From NCBI RefSeq assembly GCF_001667035.1, contig NZ_LZIR01000088.1, forward strand, positions 1 through 64,000: a DNA stretch of 64,000 nucleotides. Reading direction: 5' to 3'. Below, piece by piece: positions 24,317-32,922 of the stretch; positions within the stretch are counted from its first letter, which is position 1; each line of letters starts with the position of its first letter. The translations under genes and the position numbers were made by a program. The notes below the pieces were generated by a model. It worked only from the letters and a program-made list of their open reading frames with translations, did no database searches and was not told the origin of the DNA. The stretch comes from Mycobacterium sp. 852002-51057_SCH5723018. Its GTDB lineage: Bacteria > Actinomycetota > Actinomycetes > Mycobacteriales > Mycobacteriaceae.

Positions 24317-26665
24317 ATGACTGTGCACGTGACCGATGCCAATCCCGAAGTGGATCGACTGCTCGACGACCTCAACCCGCAACAGCGCCAAGCGGTCGTC
24401 CACGAGGGCTCGCCGCTGCTGATCGTGGCGGGCGCCGGCTCGGGCAAGACGGCGGTGTTGACCCGGCGCATCGCCTATTTGATCGCGGCCAGGGGCGTGG
24501 GGGTCGGCCAGATTCTGGCCATCACCTTCACCAACAAGGCCGCCGCGGAGATGCGCGAACGGGTGGTGCGGCTGGTGGGCCCCCGGGCGCGCGCCATGTG
24601 GGTGTCGACGTTTCACTCGACCTGTGTGCGGATCCTGCGCAACCAGGCGTCGCTGATCGACGGCCTCAACTCCAACTTCTCGATTTATGACGCCGACGAT
24701 TCGCGCCGCCTGCTGCAGATGATCGGCCGCGACATGGGGCTGGACATCAAGCGCTACTCGCCGCGCCTGCTGGCCAACGCCATCTCCAACTTGAAGAACG
24801 AGCTGATCGACCCCGACCAGGCCGTGGCGAACCTGTCGGACGCCTCCGATGAGTTGAGCCGCACCGTGGCGTCGGTGTTCGGCGAATACCAGCGGCGGCT
24901 GCGGGCGGCCAACGCGCTGGACTTCGACGACCTGATCGGCGAAACCGTCGCGGTGCTGCGGGCCTTTCCGCAGATCGCCCAGTACTACCGGCGCCGCTTC
25001 AGGCACGTCCTGGTGGACGAATACCAGGACACCAACCACGCGCAGTACGTGCTGGTGCGCGAGTTGGTCGGCCGCGACGCAGTCGAAGAGGACCAAGGCT
25101 CGCCCGACTCGGCTGATCAGGTGCCGCCGGCCGAACTGTGCGTCGTCGGCGACGCGGACCAATCCATCTATGCGTTCCGCGGTGCCACCATTCGCAACAT
25201 CGAGGACTTCGAGCGCGACTATCCCGACGCGACAACCATTCTGCTGGAACAGAATTACCGCTCGACGCAAAACATTCTGTCGGCGGCCAACTCGGTGATC
25301 GCCCGCAACACCGGACGCCGCGACAAACGGCTGTGGACCGACGCCGGCGCCGGCGAGTTGATCGTCGGCTATGTTGCCGACAACGAGCACGACGAGGCCA
25401 GGTTCGTCGCCGAGGAGATCGATGCGCTCGCCGAGCGGGGCGAGATCACCTACAACGACGTGGCCGTGTTCTACCGCACCAACAACTCGTCGCGGTCGTT
25501 GGAAGAGGTGTTCATCCGCGCCGGCATCCCGTACAAAGTCGTTGGGGGAGTGCGCTTTTACGAGCGCAAGGAAATCCGCGACATCGTCGCCTATCTGCGA
25601 GTGCTGGACAACCCCGGTGACGCGGTCAGCATGCGGCGAATCCTCAATACGCCGCGCCGCGGCATCGGTGATCGGGCCGAGGCGTGTGTGGCGGTGTATG
25701 CCGAGAACACCGGCGCCAGCTTCGCCGACGCGCTTGTCGCCGCCGCCGAGGGCAAAGTGCCGATGCTGAATACCCGAGCGGAGAAGGCGATCGCCGGTTT
25801 CGTCGAGTTGCTTGACGACCTGAGGGGCCACCTCGACGACGATCTCGGCGACCTGGTCGAGCTGGTGCTCGAGCGCACCGGATACCGCAGCGAGCTGGAA
25901 TCGTCGACCGACCCGCAGGAGCTCGCCCGGCTGGATAACCTCAACGAATTGGTCAGCGTCGCACACGAATTCAGCACCGACCAGGCCAACGCCGCCGCCC
26001 TCGACGAGTCGTTGCAGGCCCCCGAGGACGAAGACGTGCCCGACACCGGTGTGCTGGCCGCGTTCCTGGAGCGGGTGTCACTGGTCGCCGACGCGGACGA
26101 AATCCCCGAACACGGCGCCGGCGTGGTCACGCTGATGACGCTGCACACCGCGAAAGGCTTGGAGTTTCCCGTGGTGTTCGTCACCGGCTGGGAGGACGGG
26201 ATGTTCCCGCACATGCGGTCGCTCGACGATCCAACCGAGCTGTCCGAAGAGCGGCGGCTTGCCTACGTCGGCATCACGCGGGCGCGCCAGCGGCTGTATG
26301 TGAGCAGGGCGATCGTCCGATCTTCCTGGGGCCAGCCGATGCTCAACCCGGAATCGCGCTTCCTGCGGGAGATCCCGCAGGAGCTCATCGACTGGCGGCG
26401 AAGTGCGCCCCCGCCGTCGTTCAGCGCGCCGGTCAGCGGCGCCGGCCGGTTCGGAGCGCCGCGACCGTCACCGACCCGTTCCGGTGCGGGCAAACGCCCC
26501 CTGCTGGTGCTGCAGCCCGGCGATCGGGTGACGCACGACAAGTACGGCCTGGGCCGGGTCGAGGAAGTCTCCGGCGTCGGCGAATCGGCGATGTCGCTGA
26601 TCGACTTCGGTAGCTCGGGACGGGTGAAGCTGATGCATAACCACGCCCCGGTCAGCAAGCTCTAA
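24317..26665 (+). CDS. uvrD1: ATP-dependent DNA helicase UvrD1
   Basis: UvrD1 is a superfamily 1A 3'-5' helicase for nucleotide excision repair; in mycobacteria it is also linked to Ku and to RNA polymerase. The 782 residues include the Q motif LNPQQRQAV, Walker A GAGSGKT near residue 40, motif II DEYQDTN, motif III VGDADQSIYAFRGA, and motif V/VI segments TLHTAKGLEF and YVGITRARQRLYV. The last 60 residues form a Tudor-like domain (PGDRVTHDKYGLG) that in relatives binds RNA polymerase. The length is normal. It is transcribed alone, divergent from chorismate mutase. Confidence 0.96.
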   Translation: MTVHVTDANPEVDRLLDDLNPQQRQAVVHEGSPLLIVAGAGSGKTAVLTRRIAYLIAARGVGVGQILAITFTNKAAAEMRERVVRLVGPRARAMWVSTFHSTCVRILRNQASLIDGLNSNFSIYDADDSRRLLQMIGRDMGLDIKRYSPRLLANAISNLKNELIDPDQAVANLSDASDELSRTVASVFGEYQRRLRAANALDFDDLIGETVAVLRAFPQIAQYYRRRFRHVLVDEYQDTNHAQYVLVRELVGRDAVEEDQGSPDSADQVPPAELCVVGDADQSIYAFRGATIRNIEDFERDYPDATTILLEQNYRSTQNILSAANSVIARNTGRRDKRLWTDAGAGELIVGYVADNEHDEARFVAEEIDALAERGEITYNDVAVFYRTNNSSRSLEEVFIRAGIPYKVVGGVRFYERKEIRDIVAYLRVLDNPGDAVSMRRILNTPRRGIGDRAEACVAVYAENTGASFADALVAAAEGKVPMLNTRAEKAIAGFVELLDDLRGHLDDDLGDLVELVLERTGYRSELESSTDPQELARLDNLNELVSVAHEFSTDQANAAALDESLQAPEDEDVPDTGVLAAFLERVSLVADADEIPEHGAGVVTLMTLHTAKGLEFPVVFVTGWEDGMFPHMRSLDDPTELSEERRLAYVGITRARQRLYVSRAIVRSSWGQPMLNPESRFLREIPQELIDWRRSAPPPSFSAPVSGAGRFGAPRPSPTRSGAGKRPLLVLQPGDRVTHDKYGLGRVEEVSGVGESAMSLIDFGSSGRVKLMHNHAPVSKL

Positions 26666-26718
26666 TTTGGTTGCATCGAGCGTGAAAGCAGCGCGAAAAA
26701 ACTCCGAATTCTTCGCAA

Positions 26719-27303
26719 TCAGTGCACGTTCGGTGTGGCATAGGCCTGCAACCACCGCTTGGTCTGCGGGTGCATCGCAAGTACCACGCTGGCGATCGGC
26801 AACAGCGGAAGCGCGTGCACGATCCACGCGACCCGGGCGCCGGCGATGAACACGCCGCCGTAGGTCAGCACCGCGACCACCGCACCGGCCACGATGAGGT
26901 AGCGCCCGGCGGGCCGGTGTTGCAGCAACAGGATCACGCCCGACACGGTGGTGATCGCGAATACCAGCGCGAGGAACGCGACCGCGATGCAGAACAGCCG
27001 GTCGGTCCTCCACCAGCCGGCGATCAGGTCGGTGGCCACCACCGAGGTGGCCCAACCGCTGACGATGCTGACCGCGCACGTGGCCACGGCCGTCCGGTCG
27101 CTCGGCTCATCGGCCGGCAGGGCCGAAACACCGCGCCGAACCGCGCCCTGGTAGGGCGGCGGCTGCGGGGGGATCTGGGTGGTCGGCGACTCCGGCACGA
27201 CGGGCATCGGCCCGGTGGGTGCCCGCCGGATGATCCGCGTCCGCGATTCCGAGGGGGGCTCGGAAGGCTGCGGCGGGGCGGGAGGGTCGGTCGGCGCTGT
27301 CAC
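26719..27303 (-). CDS. Proline-rich membrane protein of unknown function
   Basis: Read from GTG 27303 this is a 194-residue protein. I chose this start because it begins one base beyond the stop of the upstream M23 peptidase gene; a frame to 27378 would overlap that gene. Residues 1-75 are rich in proline, serine and arginine and probably cytoplasmic. Four hydrophobic segments follow (about 85-105, 112-135, 140-160 and 162-182). I do not recognise a family. Coupling to an envelope peptidase suggests a role in the cell envelope. It converges on uvrD1, 53 bases apart. Confidence 0.7.
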   Translation of the reverse strand: MTAPTDPPAPPQPSEPPSESRTRIIRRAPTGPMPVVPESPTTQIPPQPPPYQGAVRRGVSALPADEPSDRTAVATCAVSIVSGWATSVVATDLIAGWWRTDRLFCIAVAFLALVFAITTVSGVILLLQHRPAGRYLIVAGAVVAVLTYGGVFIAGARVAWIVHALPLLPIASVVLAMHPQTKRWLQAYATPNVH

Positions 27304-27304
27304 C

Positions 27305-28438
27305 TCAGCCAGCGTAGTTGCCGACGTTAAGTCCTCGCTTAGCCAACCATGGGACGGGATCAATTCTTTCGGTGCCACCCTGCAGCACCTCGAAATGCAG
27401 GTGGGGACCGGTGGAGTTGCCCCGGTTGCCCATCGTGGCTATCTGGTCGCCGGCCATCACGTGCTCGCCGACGCTTACGAGCGTGGTGTTGACGTGGCCG
27501 TAGAGGGTGACGGTTCCGTCGGCGTGGCGCAGCTTGACCAGTGCCCCGTAGCCGGCGGCCGGCCCCGCGTCGATGACCACGCCGTCGGAAACGGCATAGA
27601 TCGGTGTTCCGATTGAGTTGGCGAGGTCGATGCCGGCGTGCAGCACACCCCAGCGGTAGCCGAAGTTGGACGTGAAGATGCCCTTTGTCGGCATCACGTA
27701 CAGCGGTTGCTGCAGCCGCGCCTCGCGCTGGGCACGATCGTTGGCGTAGGCCAGGCCCTTGGCGAGTTCCTCGTTGTGCACCGCGGCGTTGGCCGCGGGC
27801 TGGACCGCGATCACCTGGGCGCCCCGAACGGTGTTGCTGTCCGACCCGCCGGTGAGCGCCGAGGCGTTGGCGGTGAGCACGGCGCCCTCGGTCTTCGGTG
27901 TGTCAGCGTGGCTGGTCGCGGTGTGGGCCGCCGCGGCCGAGGCGCCGGCGGCCATCGCCGAGATGAGCAGGCGTCCCTTGGCCGCGCTGGTCGGTTGCTT
28001 CCGATGCTGGCCGCCGCGGCGTATCACGGGGAGGACGTCGGTGATGTCGGAGTGGTTGGAACGACGCGCGTCGCTATTCAGGTTGTCGGGCTGGAACCTC
28101 GCCGGAACCGGCACGGCGGTGGGGGTGGCCAGCACTCGCGGGCGCAGGTCGTCTGCTTCGTGAAGGTCGTCTAGCTCGGGAGCGAGCAGTACTCGGACCT
28201 CGTTGTCGAAAGTCGAATCGTTGCTGAAATCCAGGTCCTTGAGGTCGCTGAACTCATCGGCGAGGTCGAGGTCTATGAAGTCGAACCCGTCGAGCGGCAG
28301 GATCTCGGTGACTTCGTTGCGGTGCGGCTCCGTCCAACGGGCGCCGGCCGCGCGACCTACTCTCACCACGCCTGTTTCGGCAGAAGAATGAGCGAAACGG
28401 TGCTGGGACAAGCTGAAATGTCCTCGTATCGTGACCAT
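27305..28438 (-). CDS. M23 (LytM-type) peptidase, Rv0950c-like
   Basis: This 377-residue protein is probably an envelope peptidase or a LytM regulator of peptidoglycan hydrolysis. Its first 150 residues are acidic and charged, without family features. A small hydrophobic stretch rich in Ala (about 155-175, LLISAMAAGASAAAAHT) could be a membrane anchor. The C-terminal M23 domain has the zinc ligands in HAGIDLANSIGTPIYA and HLHFEV, plus GHVNTTL and GNRGNSTGPHLH, so it looks catalytically complete. It is the first gene of a leftward pair with a membrane protein. The 247-base gap to sucC contains its promoter; its leader looks structured but matches no riboswitch that I can confirm. Confidence 0.85.
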   Translation of the reverse strand: MVTIRGHFSLSQHRFAHSSAETGVVRVGRAAGARWTEPHRNEVTEILPLDGFDFIDLDLADEFSDLKDLDFSNDSTFDNEVRVLLAPELDDLHEADDLRPRVLATPTAVPVPARFQPDNLNSDARRSNHSDITDVLPVIRRGGQHRKQPTSAAKGRLLISAMAAGASAAAAHTATSHADTPKTEGAVLTANASALTGGSDSNTVRGAQVIAVQPAANAAVHNEELAKGLAYANDRAQREARLQQPLYVMPTKGIFTSNFGYRWGVLHAGIDLANSIGTPIYAVSDGVVIDAGPAAGYGALVKLRHADGTVTLYGHVNTTLVSVGEHVMAGDQIATMGNRGNSTGPHLHFEVLQGGTERIDPVPWLAKRGLNVGNYAG

Positions 28439-28685
28439 AACGTTATCTGGACCTAAGGAAGGTAGCCGCTAACCGACGGGCCTGGCAACCCGGGACCAAA
28501 GTCCGAGCCCATATTGTGAGTCGCATCACGTTTCAGGCTCGCCGGTATGCCGTGAGCTGTGCCACATCGGTGGACGCGACCGTAGCAGGCGTTCGGCGGG
28601 TCGATACAGTGCCAGCGTGCGAGTGCCGATCGCGGCACCGCCTACGTATAGGCCTAGCAGTACGTCGAGCGAAGACAGTGAGCCC

Positions 28686-29849
28686 ATGGACCTTTTCGAG
28701 TATCAAGCAAAAGAATTGTTCGCCAAACACAACGTACCGAGTACGCCGGGCCGAGTGACGGACACCGCCGAGGGGGCCCGGGCCATCGCGGAGGAAATCG
28801 GTCGCCCGGTGATGGTGAAGGCGCAGGTCAAGGTGGGGGGCCGCGGCAAGGCCGGCGGCGTCAAATACGCGGCGACGCCCGAGGACGCCTACGAGCACGC
28901 TAAGAAGATCCTCGGCCTGGACATCAAGGGCCACATCGTGAAGAAGCTGCTGGTCGCCGAGGCCAGCGACATCGCCGAGGAGTACTACATCTCCTTCCTG
29001 CTGGACCGCGCCAACCGCACCTACCTGGCGATGTGTTCGGTCGAGGGCGGCATGGAGATCGAAGAGGTGGCCGCCACCAAGCCCGACCGGCTCGCCAAGG
29101 TCGCGGTGGACGCCGTCAAGGGCGTCGACGAGGCGACGGCGCGCTCGATCGCCGAGCAGGGCCACCTGCCGGCCGAGGTGCTCGACGCCGCCGCGGTCAC
29201 CATCTCCAAGCTGTGGGAGCTTTTCGTCGCCGAGGACGCCACCCTGGTCGAGGTCAACCCGCTGGTGCGTGACCCGGACAACCGGATCCTGGCGCTGGAC
29301 GGCAAGATCACGCTCGACGCCAACGCCGACTTCCGCCACCCCGATCACACCGAGTTCGAGGACCGCGACGCCACCGACCCGCTGGAGCTCAAGGCCAAAG
29401 AGAACCACCTCAACTACGTCAAGCTCGACGGCCAGGTCGGCATCATCGGCAACGGCGCGGGCCTGGTGATGTCGACGCTCGACGTCGTCGCCTACGCCGG
29501 CGAAAAGCATGGCGGCGTCAAGCCGGCCAACTTCCTCGACATCGGCGGCGGCGCCTCCGCGGAGGTGATGGCCGCCGGCCTGGACGTCGTCCTGGGCGAC
29601 GAGCAGGTCAAGGCCGTGTTCGTCAACGTCTTCGGCGGCATCACCGCCTGTGACGCGGTCGCCACCGGGATCGTCAAGGCGCTGGAAATCCTCGGCGACG
29701 AGGCCAACAAGCCGCTCGTCGTGCGGCTCGACGGCAACAACGTCGAGGAGGGCCGCCGCATCTTGGCCGAGGCCAACCACCCGCTGGTGACGCTGGTGCC
29801 GACGATGGACGAGGCCGCCGACAAGGCCGCCGAGCTGGCAAGCGCCTGA
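28686..29849 (+). CDS. sucC: Succinyl-CoA ligase (ADP/GDP-forming) beta subunit
   Basis: SucC binds the nucleotide and, with SucD, converts succinyl-CoA to succinate in the TCA cycle. It is 387 residues from ATG 28686, where the family start MDLFEYQAKELFAKH lies. An upstream in-frame start (28617) is not conserved. The ATP-grasp domain carries VKAQVKVGGRGKAGGVK near residue 44, and the C-terminal half carries GNGAGLVMSTLD, NFLDIGGGA and NVFGGITACD. sucD follows after 17 bases with its own AAGGAG site. Confidence 0.97.
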   Translation: MDLFEYQAKELFAKHNVPSTPGRVTDTAEGARAIAEEIGRPVMVKAQVKVGGRGKAGGVKYAATPEDAYEHAKKILGLDIKGHIVKKLLVAEASDIAEEYYISFLLDRANRTYLAMCSVEGGMEIEEVAATKPDRLAKVAVDAVKGVDEATARSIAEQGHLPAEVLDAAAVTISKLWELFVAEDATLVEVNPLVRDPDNRILALDGKITLDANADFRHPDHTEFEDRDATDPLELKAKENHLNYVKLDGQVGIIGNGAGLVMSTLDVVAYAGEKHGGVKPANFLDIGGGASAEVMAAGLDVVLGDEQVKAVFVNVFGGITACDAVATGIVKALEILGDEANKPLVVRLDGNNVEEGRRILAEANHPLVTLVPTMDEAADKAAELASA

Positions 29850-29866
29850 AAAGGAGAAATGACCCA

Positions 29867-30769
29867 ATGGCTATATTCCTGACCAAAGACAACAAGGTCA
29901 TCGTCCAGGGCATCACCGGCAGCGAGGCCACCGTCCACACCGCCCGCATGCTCAAGGCCGGCACCCAGATCGTGGGCGGGGTCAACGCGCGCAAGGCGGG
30001 CACCACCGTCACGCACGAGGACAAGGGCGGCCGGATCGTCGAGCTGCCGGTGTTCGGCAGCGTCACCGAGGCGATGGAAAAGACCGGCGCCGACGTGTCG
30101 ATCATCTTCGTTCCGCCGAAGTTCGCCAAGGACGCGATCATCGAGGCCATCGACGCCGAGATCCCGCTGCTGGTGGTGATCACGGAGGGAATCCCCGTGC
30201 AGGACAGCGCATATGCGTGGGCCTACAACCTGGAGAAGGGCGGCAAGACCCGCATCATCGGGCCGAACTGTCCCGGCATCATCACCCCCGGCCAAGCGCT
30301 GGTGGGCATCACGCCCGCCAACATCACTGGCAGCGGGCCCGTCGGGCTGGTGTCGAAGTCCGGCACGCTGACCTACCAGATGATGTACGAGCTGCGCGAT
30401 TTCGGGTTCTCGACGTCCATCGGCATCGGCGGGGACCCCGTGATCGGGACCACCCACATCGACGCCATCGAGGCCTTCGAGAAGGATCCCGACACCAAGG
30501 TCATCGTGATGATCGGGGAGATCGGCGGCGACGCCGAGGAGCGCGCCGCCGACTACATCAAGGCGCACGTGTCCAAGCCGGTCGTCGGCTATGTCGCGGG
30601 GTTCACCGCGCCGGAAGGCAAGACGATGGGCCACGCCGGCGCGATCGTGTCGGGTTCGTCGGGCACCGCGGCCGCCAAGAAGGAGGCCCTGGAGGCGGCC
30701 GGCGTCAAGGTCGGCAAGACCCCGTCTGAGACGGCCGCGTTGGCCCGGGAGATCTTGGCCAGCCTGTAG
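29867..30769 (+). CDS. sucD: Succinyl-CoA ligase alpha subunit
   Basis: SucD carries the phosphorylated histidine and binds CoA. The 300-residue protein has the CoA-binding Rossmann motif VQGITGSEATVH near residue 14, GPNCPGIITPG near residue 125, and the active-site histidine segment GHAGAIVSGSSGTAAAKKE near residue 255. It forms an operon with sucC. A strong bidirectional hairpin lies just downstream. Confidence 0.97.
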   Translation: MAIFLTKDNKVIVQGITGSEATVHTARMLKAGTQIVGGVNARKAGTTVTHEDKGGRIVELPVFGSVTEAMEKTGADVSIIFVPPKFAKDAIIEAIDAEIPLLVVITEGIPVQDSAYAWAYNLEKGGKTRIIGPNCPGIITPGQALVGITPANITGSGPVGLVSKSGTLTYQMMYELRDFGFSTSIGIGGDPVIGTTHIDAIEAFEKDPDTKVIVMIGEIGGDAEERAADYIKAHVSKPVVGYVAGFTAPEGKTMGHAGAIVSGSSGTAAAKKEALEAAGVKVGKTPSETAALAREILASL

Positions 30770-30790
30770 CCCCGGCTAGCGCCGGCAGAC

Positions 30791-30830
30791 GCAAAAGCCT
30801 CGCGACACGCCGTTCTCGCGGGGCTTTTGC
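30791..30830. terminator. Bidirectional terminator hairpin after sucD
   Basis: GCAAAAGCC-T-CGCG pairs with CGCG-G-GGCTTTTGC: a 14-bp stem with one T-G wobble and a 12-base loop. The stem carries AAAA/TTTT runs near its base, so it works in both directions. It lies between the convergent sucD and the LLM gene ending at 30852. Confidence 0.8.
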
Positions 30831-30851
30831 GACTCGCGCGGGAGACCGCTC

Positions 30852-31700
30852 CTATACCGCCGCGGCCAGCTTGCCGGCCAGCCGCTCCACGTAGGCGGCG
30901 ACCTCGTCGTCGGAGCGGTCCGGCAGGCCGAACAGCACTTCGGTCACCCCGAGTTCGGCCCAGCGCGCCAGCTTCTCGGGCACCGGCTTGAAGTCCAGGG
31001 CCACGATCTGGGGTGCGCCGTCACGGCCGGCCGCCGCCCAGGTGTCCTGCAGCAGCTTCACCGGCTCGTCGATGTCGAAGTCGCGCGGGGTGGTGATCCA
31101 GCCGTCGGCGCTGCGGGCGATCCACTTGAAGTTCTTCTCATTGCCGGCCGCGCCCACCAACACCGGAATGTGTGGCTGGACGGGCTTGGGCCACGCCCAG
31201 CTGGGCCCGAACTTGACGAACTCGCCGTCGTAGGCCGCTTCTTCCTGCGTCCACAACGCGCGCATTGCCTCGATGTACTCGCGCAACATGGTGCGGCGCC
31301 GCCCGGGCGGCACGCCGTGGTCGGCGAGTTCGTCGGTGTTCCAGCCGAACCCGACGCCCAGGCTGACCCGGCCGCCGGACAGGTGGTCCAGGGTCGCGAT
31401 GCTTTTGGCCAGTGTGATCGGGTCATGCTCTACGGGCAGCGCCACCGCGGTGGACAGGCGCACCCGCGACGTCACGGCGCACGCGGCGCCCAGGCTCACC
31501 CATGGGTCTAGCGTGCGCATGTAGCGGTCGTCCGGAAGCGACGCGTCACCGGTGGTCGGATGGGCCGCCTCGCGCTTGACCGGGATATGGGTGTGTTCCG
31601 GCACGTAGAACGTCTTAAAGCCGTGGTCGTCGGCAAGCTTGGCGGCTGTCGCCGGGGAGATGCCGCGATCGCTGGTGAAAAGCACAAGGCCGTAATCCAT
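30852..31700 (-). CDS. LLM-class F420-dependent oxidoreductase, Rv0953c-like
   Basis: This 282-residue protein (ATG 31700, MDYGLVLFTSDRG) is a luciferase-like monooxygenase-fold enzyme of the mycobacterial F420 type. Motifs are FYVPEHTHIPV, LDHLSGGRVSLGVGFGWN near residue 110, and VGAAGNEKNFKWIARSADGW. A frame extending to 31754 would run through the operator and is rejected. A KstR-type operator lies ten bases upstream of the start, as with the LLM gene at 15016. A steroid-related role is inferred from this; the reaction is not known. Confidence 0.88.
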   Translation of the reverse strand: MDYGLVLFTSDRGISPATAAKLADDHGFKTFYVPEHTHIPVKREAAHPTTGDASLPDDRYMRTLDPWVSLGAACAVTSRVRLSTAVALPVEHDPITLAKSIATLDHLSGGRVSLGVGFGWNTDELADHGVPPGRRRTMLREYIEAMRALWTQEEAAYDGEFVKFGPSWAWPKPVQPHIPVLVGAAGNEKNFKWIARSADGWITTPRDFDIDEPVKLLQDTWAAAGRDGAPQIVALDFKPVPEKLARWAELGVTEVLFGLPDRSDDEVAAYVERLAGKLAAAV

Positions 31701-31709
31701 GCACAGGAT

Positions 31710-31723
31710 TAGAACGTGTTCTA
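31710..31723. promoter_or_regulatory. KstR-type palindrome upstream of the second LLM oxidoreductase
   Basis: TAGAACGTGTTCTA matches TNNAACNNGTTNNA and is identical to the core at 15919-15932. It is ten bases upstream of the LLM start at 31700, so it would overlap the promoter or the transcript start. Confidence 0.72.
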
Positions 31724-31962
31724 CCTCTGCCGGGCAAGCGGCGACGCCAGACATCGATCCGCGACGGTGATCGGCGCTGGTCGCGCCAAGGGGCCGGTCG
31801 CAGCGGCACGGCCACCCGAACGTGCGCTAGCGTGGTTGATCGATCGCGTCGCACGCAAGATCCCCGGGGGTGTTTCGACCGCGGCGCGCCCGAGAGCACA
31901 GCGTCGCACCGCGATGTGGTGCCGCTAAGGCCTTCGAGGCACAGAAAGCAACAGGAGGAGTA

Positions 31963-32883
31963 ATGACCTACTCGCCCGGAAGTCCCGGATATCAACCCGC
32001 GCAACCCGGCGGCTCCTATGCAGGCGCCACACCGTCTTTCGCCAAGACCGACGACGGCGAAAGCAAGCTTCCGCTGATCTTGAACGTCGCCGTGCTGGTG
32101 CTCGGCCTCGCGGTGTATCTGCTGAACTTCGGACCCACCTTCACCATCAGCGCCGACCTCGGCCCGGGTGGCGGGCGCGCCGGCGATGCCGGCACCGCGG
32201 TCATCGTCGCGGTGCTGGCCGCGCTGCTCGCCGGCCTGAGCTTGCTGCCCAAGGCAAAGAGCTACGTGGGGATCGTCGCGGTCATCGCGGTGTTGGGCAC
32301 GCTGCTGGCCATCACGGAGGTCGTCAATACGCCCGCCGGCTTCTCCATCGGCTGGGCGATGTGGCCCTTGGTGGGCTGCAGCGTCTTCCAGTCGATCGCG
32401 GCGATTTACGCGTTGCTGCTGGACACGGGCGTCGTCACCGCCCCCACGCCGCGCCCCAAGTACGACCCGTACGCGCAGTATGGCCAGTACGGGCAATACG
32501 GCCAGTACGGCCAACAGCCGTACTACGGACAACAGCCGGGCGCCCAGCAGCACGCCGGACCCCAGTCGCACACCCCGCAGTCTTCGGGCTACGGCGCCCA
32601 GTACGGCGGTTACCCGTCGAGCCAGTCCCCGACCCAGCACGCGATCCCGACCTCTACCGGCGGGTACGGTGCCCAGCCTGGGCCGCAGTCGGGTCCCCAG
32701 CCGGCGGCGCAGCAGCAGGGACCGTCCACGCCGCCCACCGGATTCCCCAGCTTCAGCCAGCCGCCGTCGGCCGGCGGCACGGAGTCGCACGTCGGCTCGG
32801 CCCCGGGCGACTACTCCGGTCAGGCGGGCAGCCAGCACAACCAGGAGCAGCAGCAGTCGCCGTCTGGGCCGGCGCCGGCCTAA
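31963..32883 (+). CDS. 34-kDa antigen homologue, membrane protein with Gln/Tyr/Gly-rich tail, Rv0954-like
   Basis: This 306-residue protein matches the M. paratuberculosis 34-kDa antigen family. ATG 31963 follows AGGAGGAG; an upstream frame to 31870 has no site. After a short cytoplasmic segment there are four membrane helices (about 40-58, 75-95, 100-120 and 128-150). The C-terminal half is low complexity, with repeated YGQ units near residues 170-190 and many Gln, Pro and Ser, so it is probably disordered. In M. tuberculosis this gene precedes perM, and both have been linked to cell division and envelope stress. Its molecular role is not established. Confidence 0.86.
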   Translation: MTYSPGSPGYQPAQPGGSYAGATPSFAKTDDGESKLPLILNVAVLVLGLAVYLLNFGPTFTISADLGPGGGRAGDAGTAVIVAVLAALLAGLSLLPKAKSYVGIVAVIAVLGTLLAITEVVNTPAGFSIGWAMWPLVGCSVFQSIAAIYALLLDTGVVTAPTPRPKYDPYAQYGQYGQYGQYGQQPYYGQQPGAQQHAGPQSHTPQSSGYGAQYGGYPSSQSPTQHAIPTSTGGYGAQPGPQSGPQPAAQQQGPSTPPTGFPSFSQPPSAGGTESHVGSAPGDYSGQAGSQHNQEQQQSPSGPAPA

Positions 32884-32922
32884 CCGTGCGCCCTCGCGCG
32901 TAGCCGGGCACGTGCGCCAAGA

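Noticed and set aside
28439..28685. Possible ydaO-type (c-di-AMP) riboswitch ahead of the M23 peptidase
   Set aside because: Cell-wall hydrolase genes in actinobacteria can carry one, but I could not align the conserved blocks here. An Rfam covariance search would decide.
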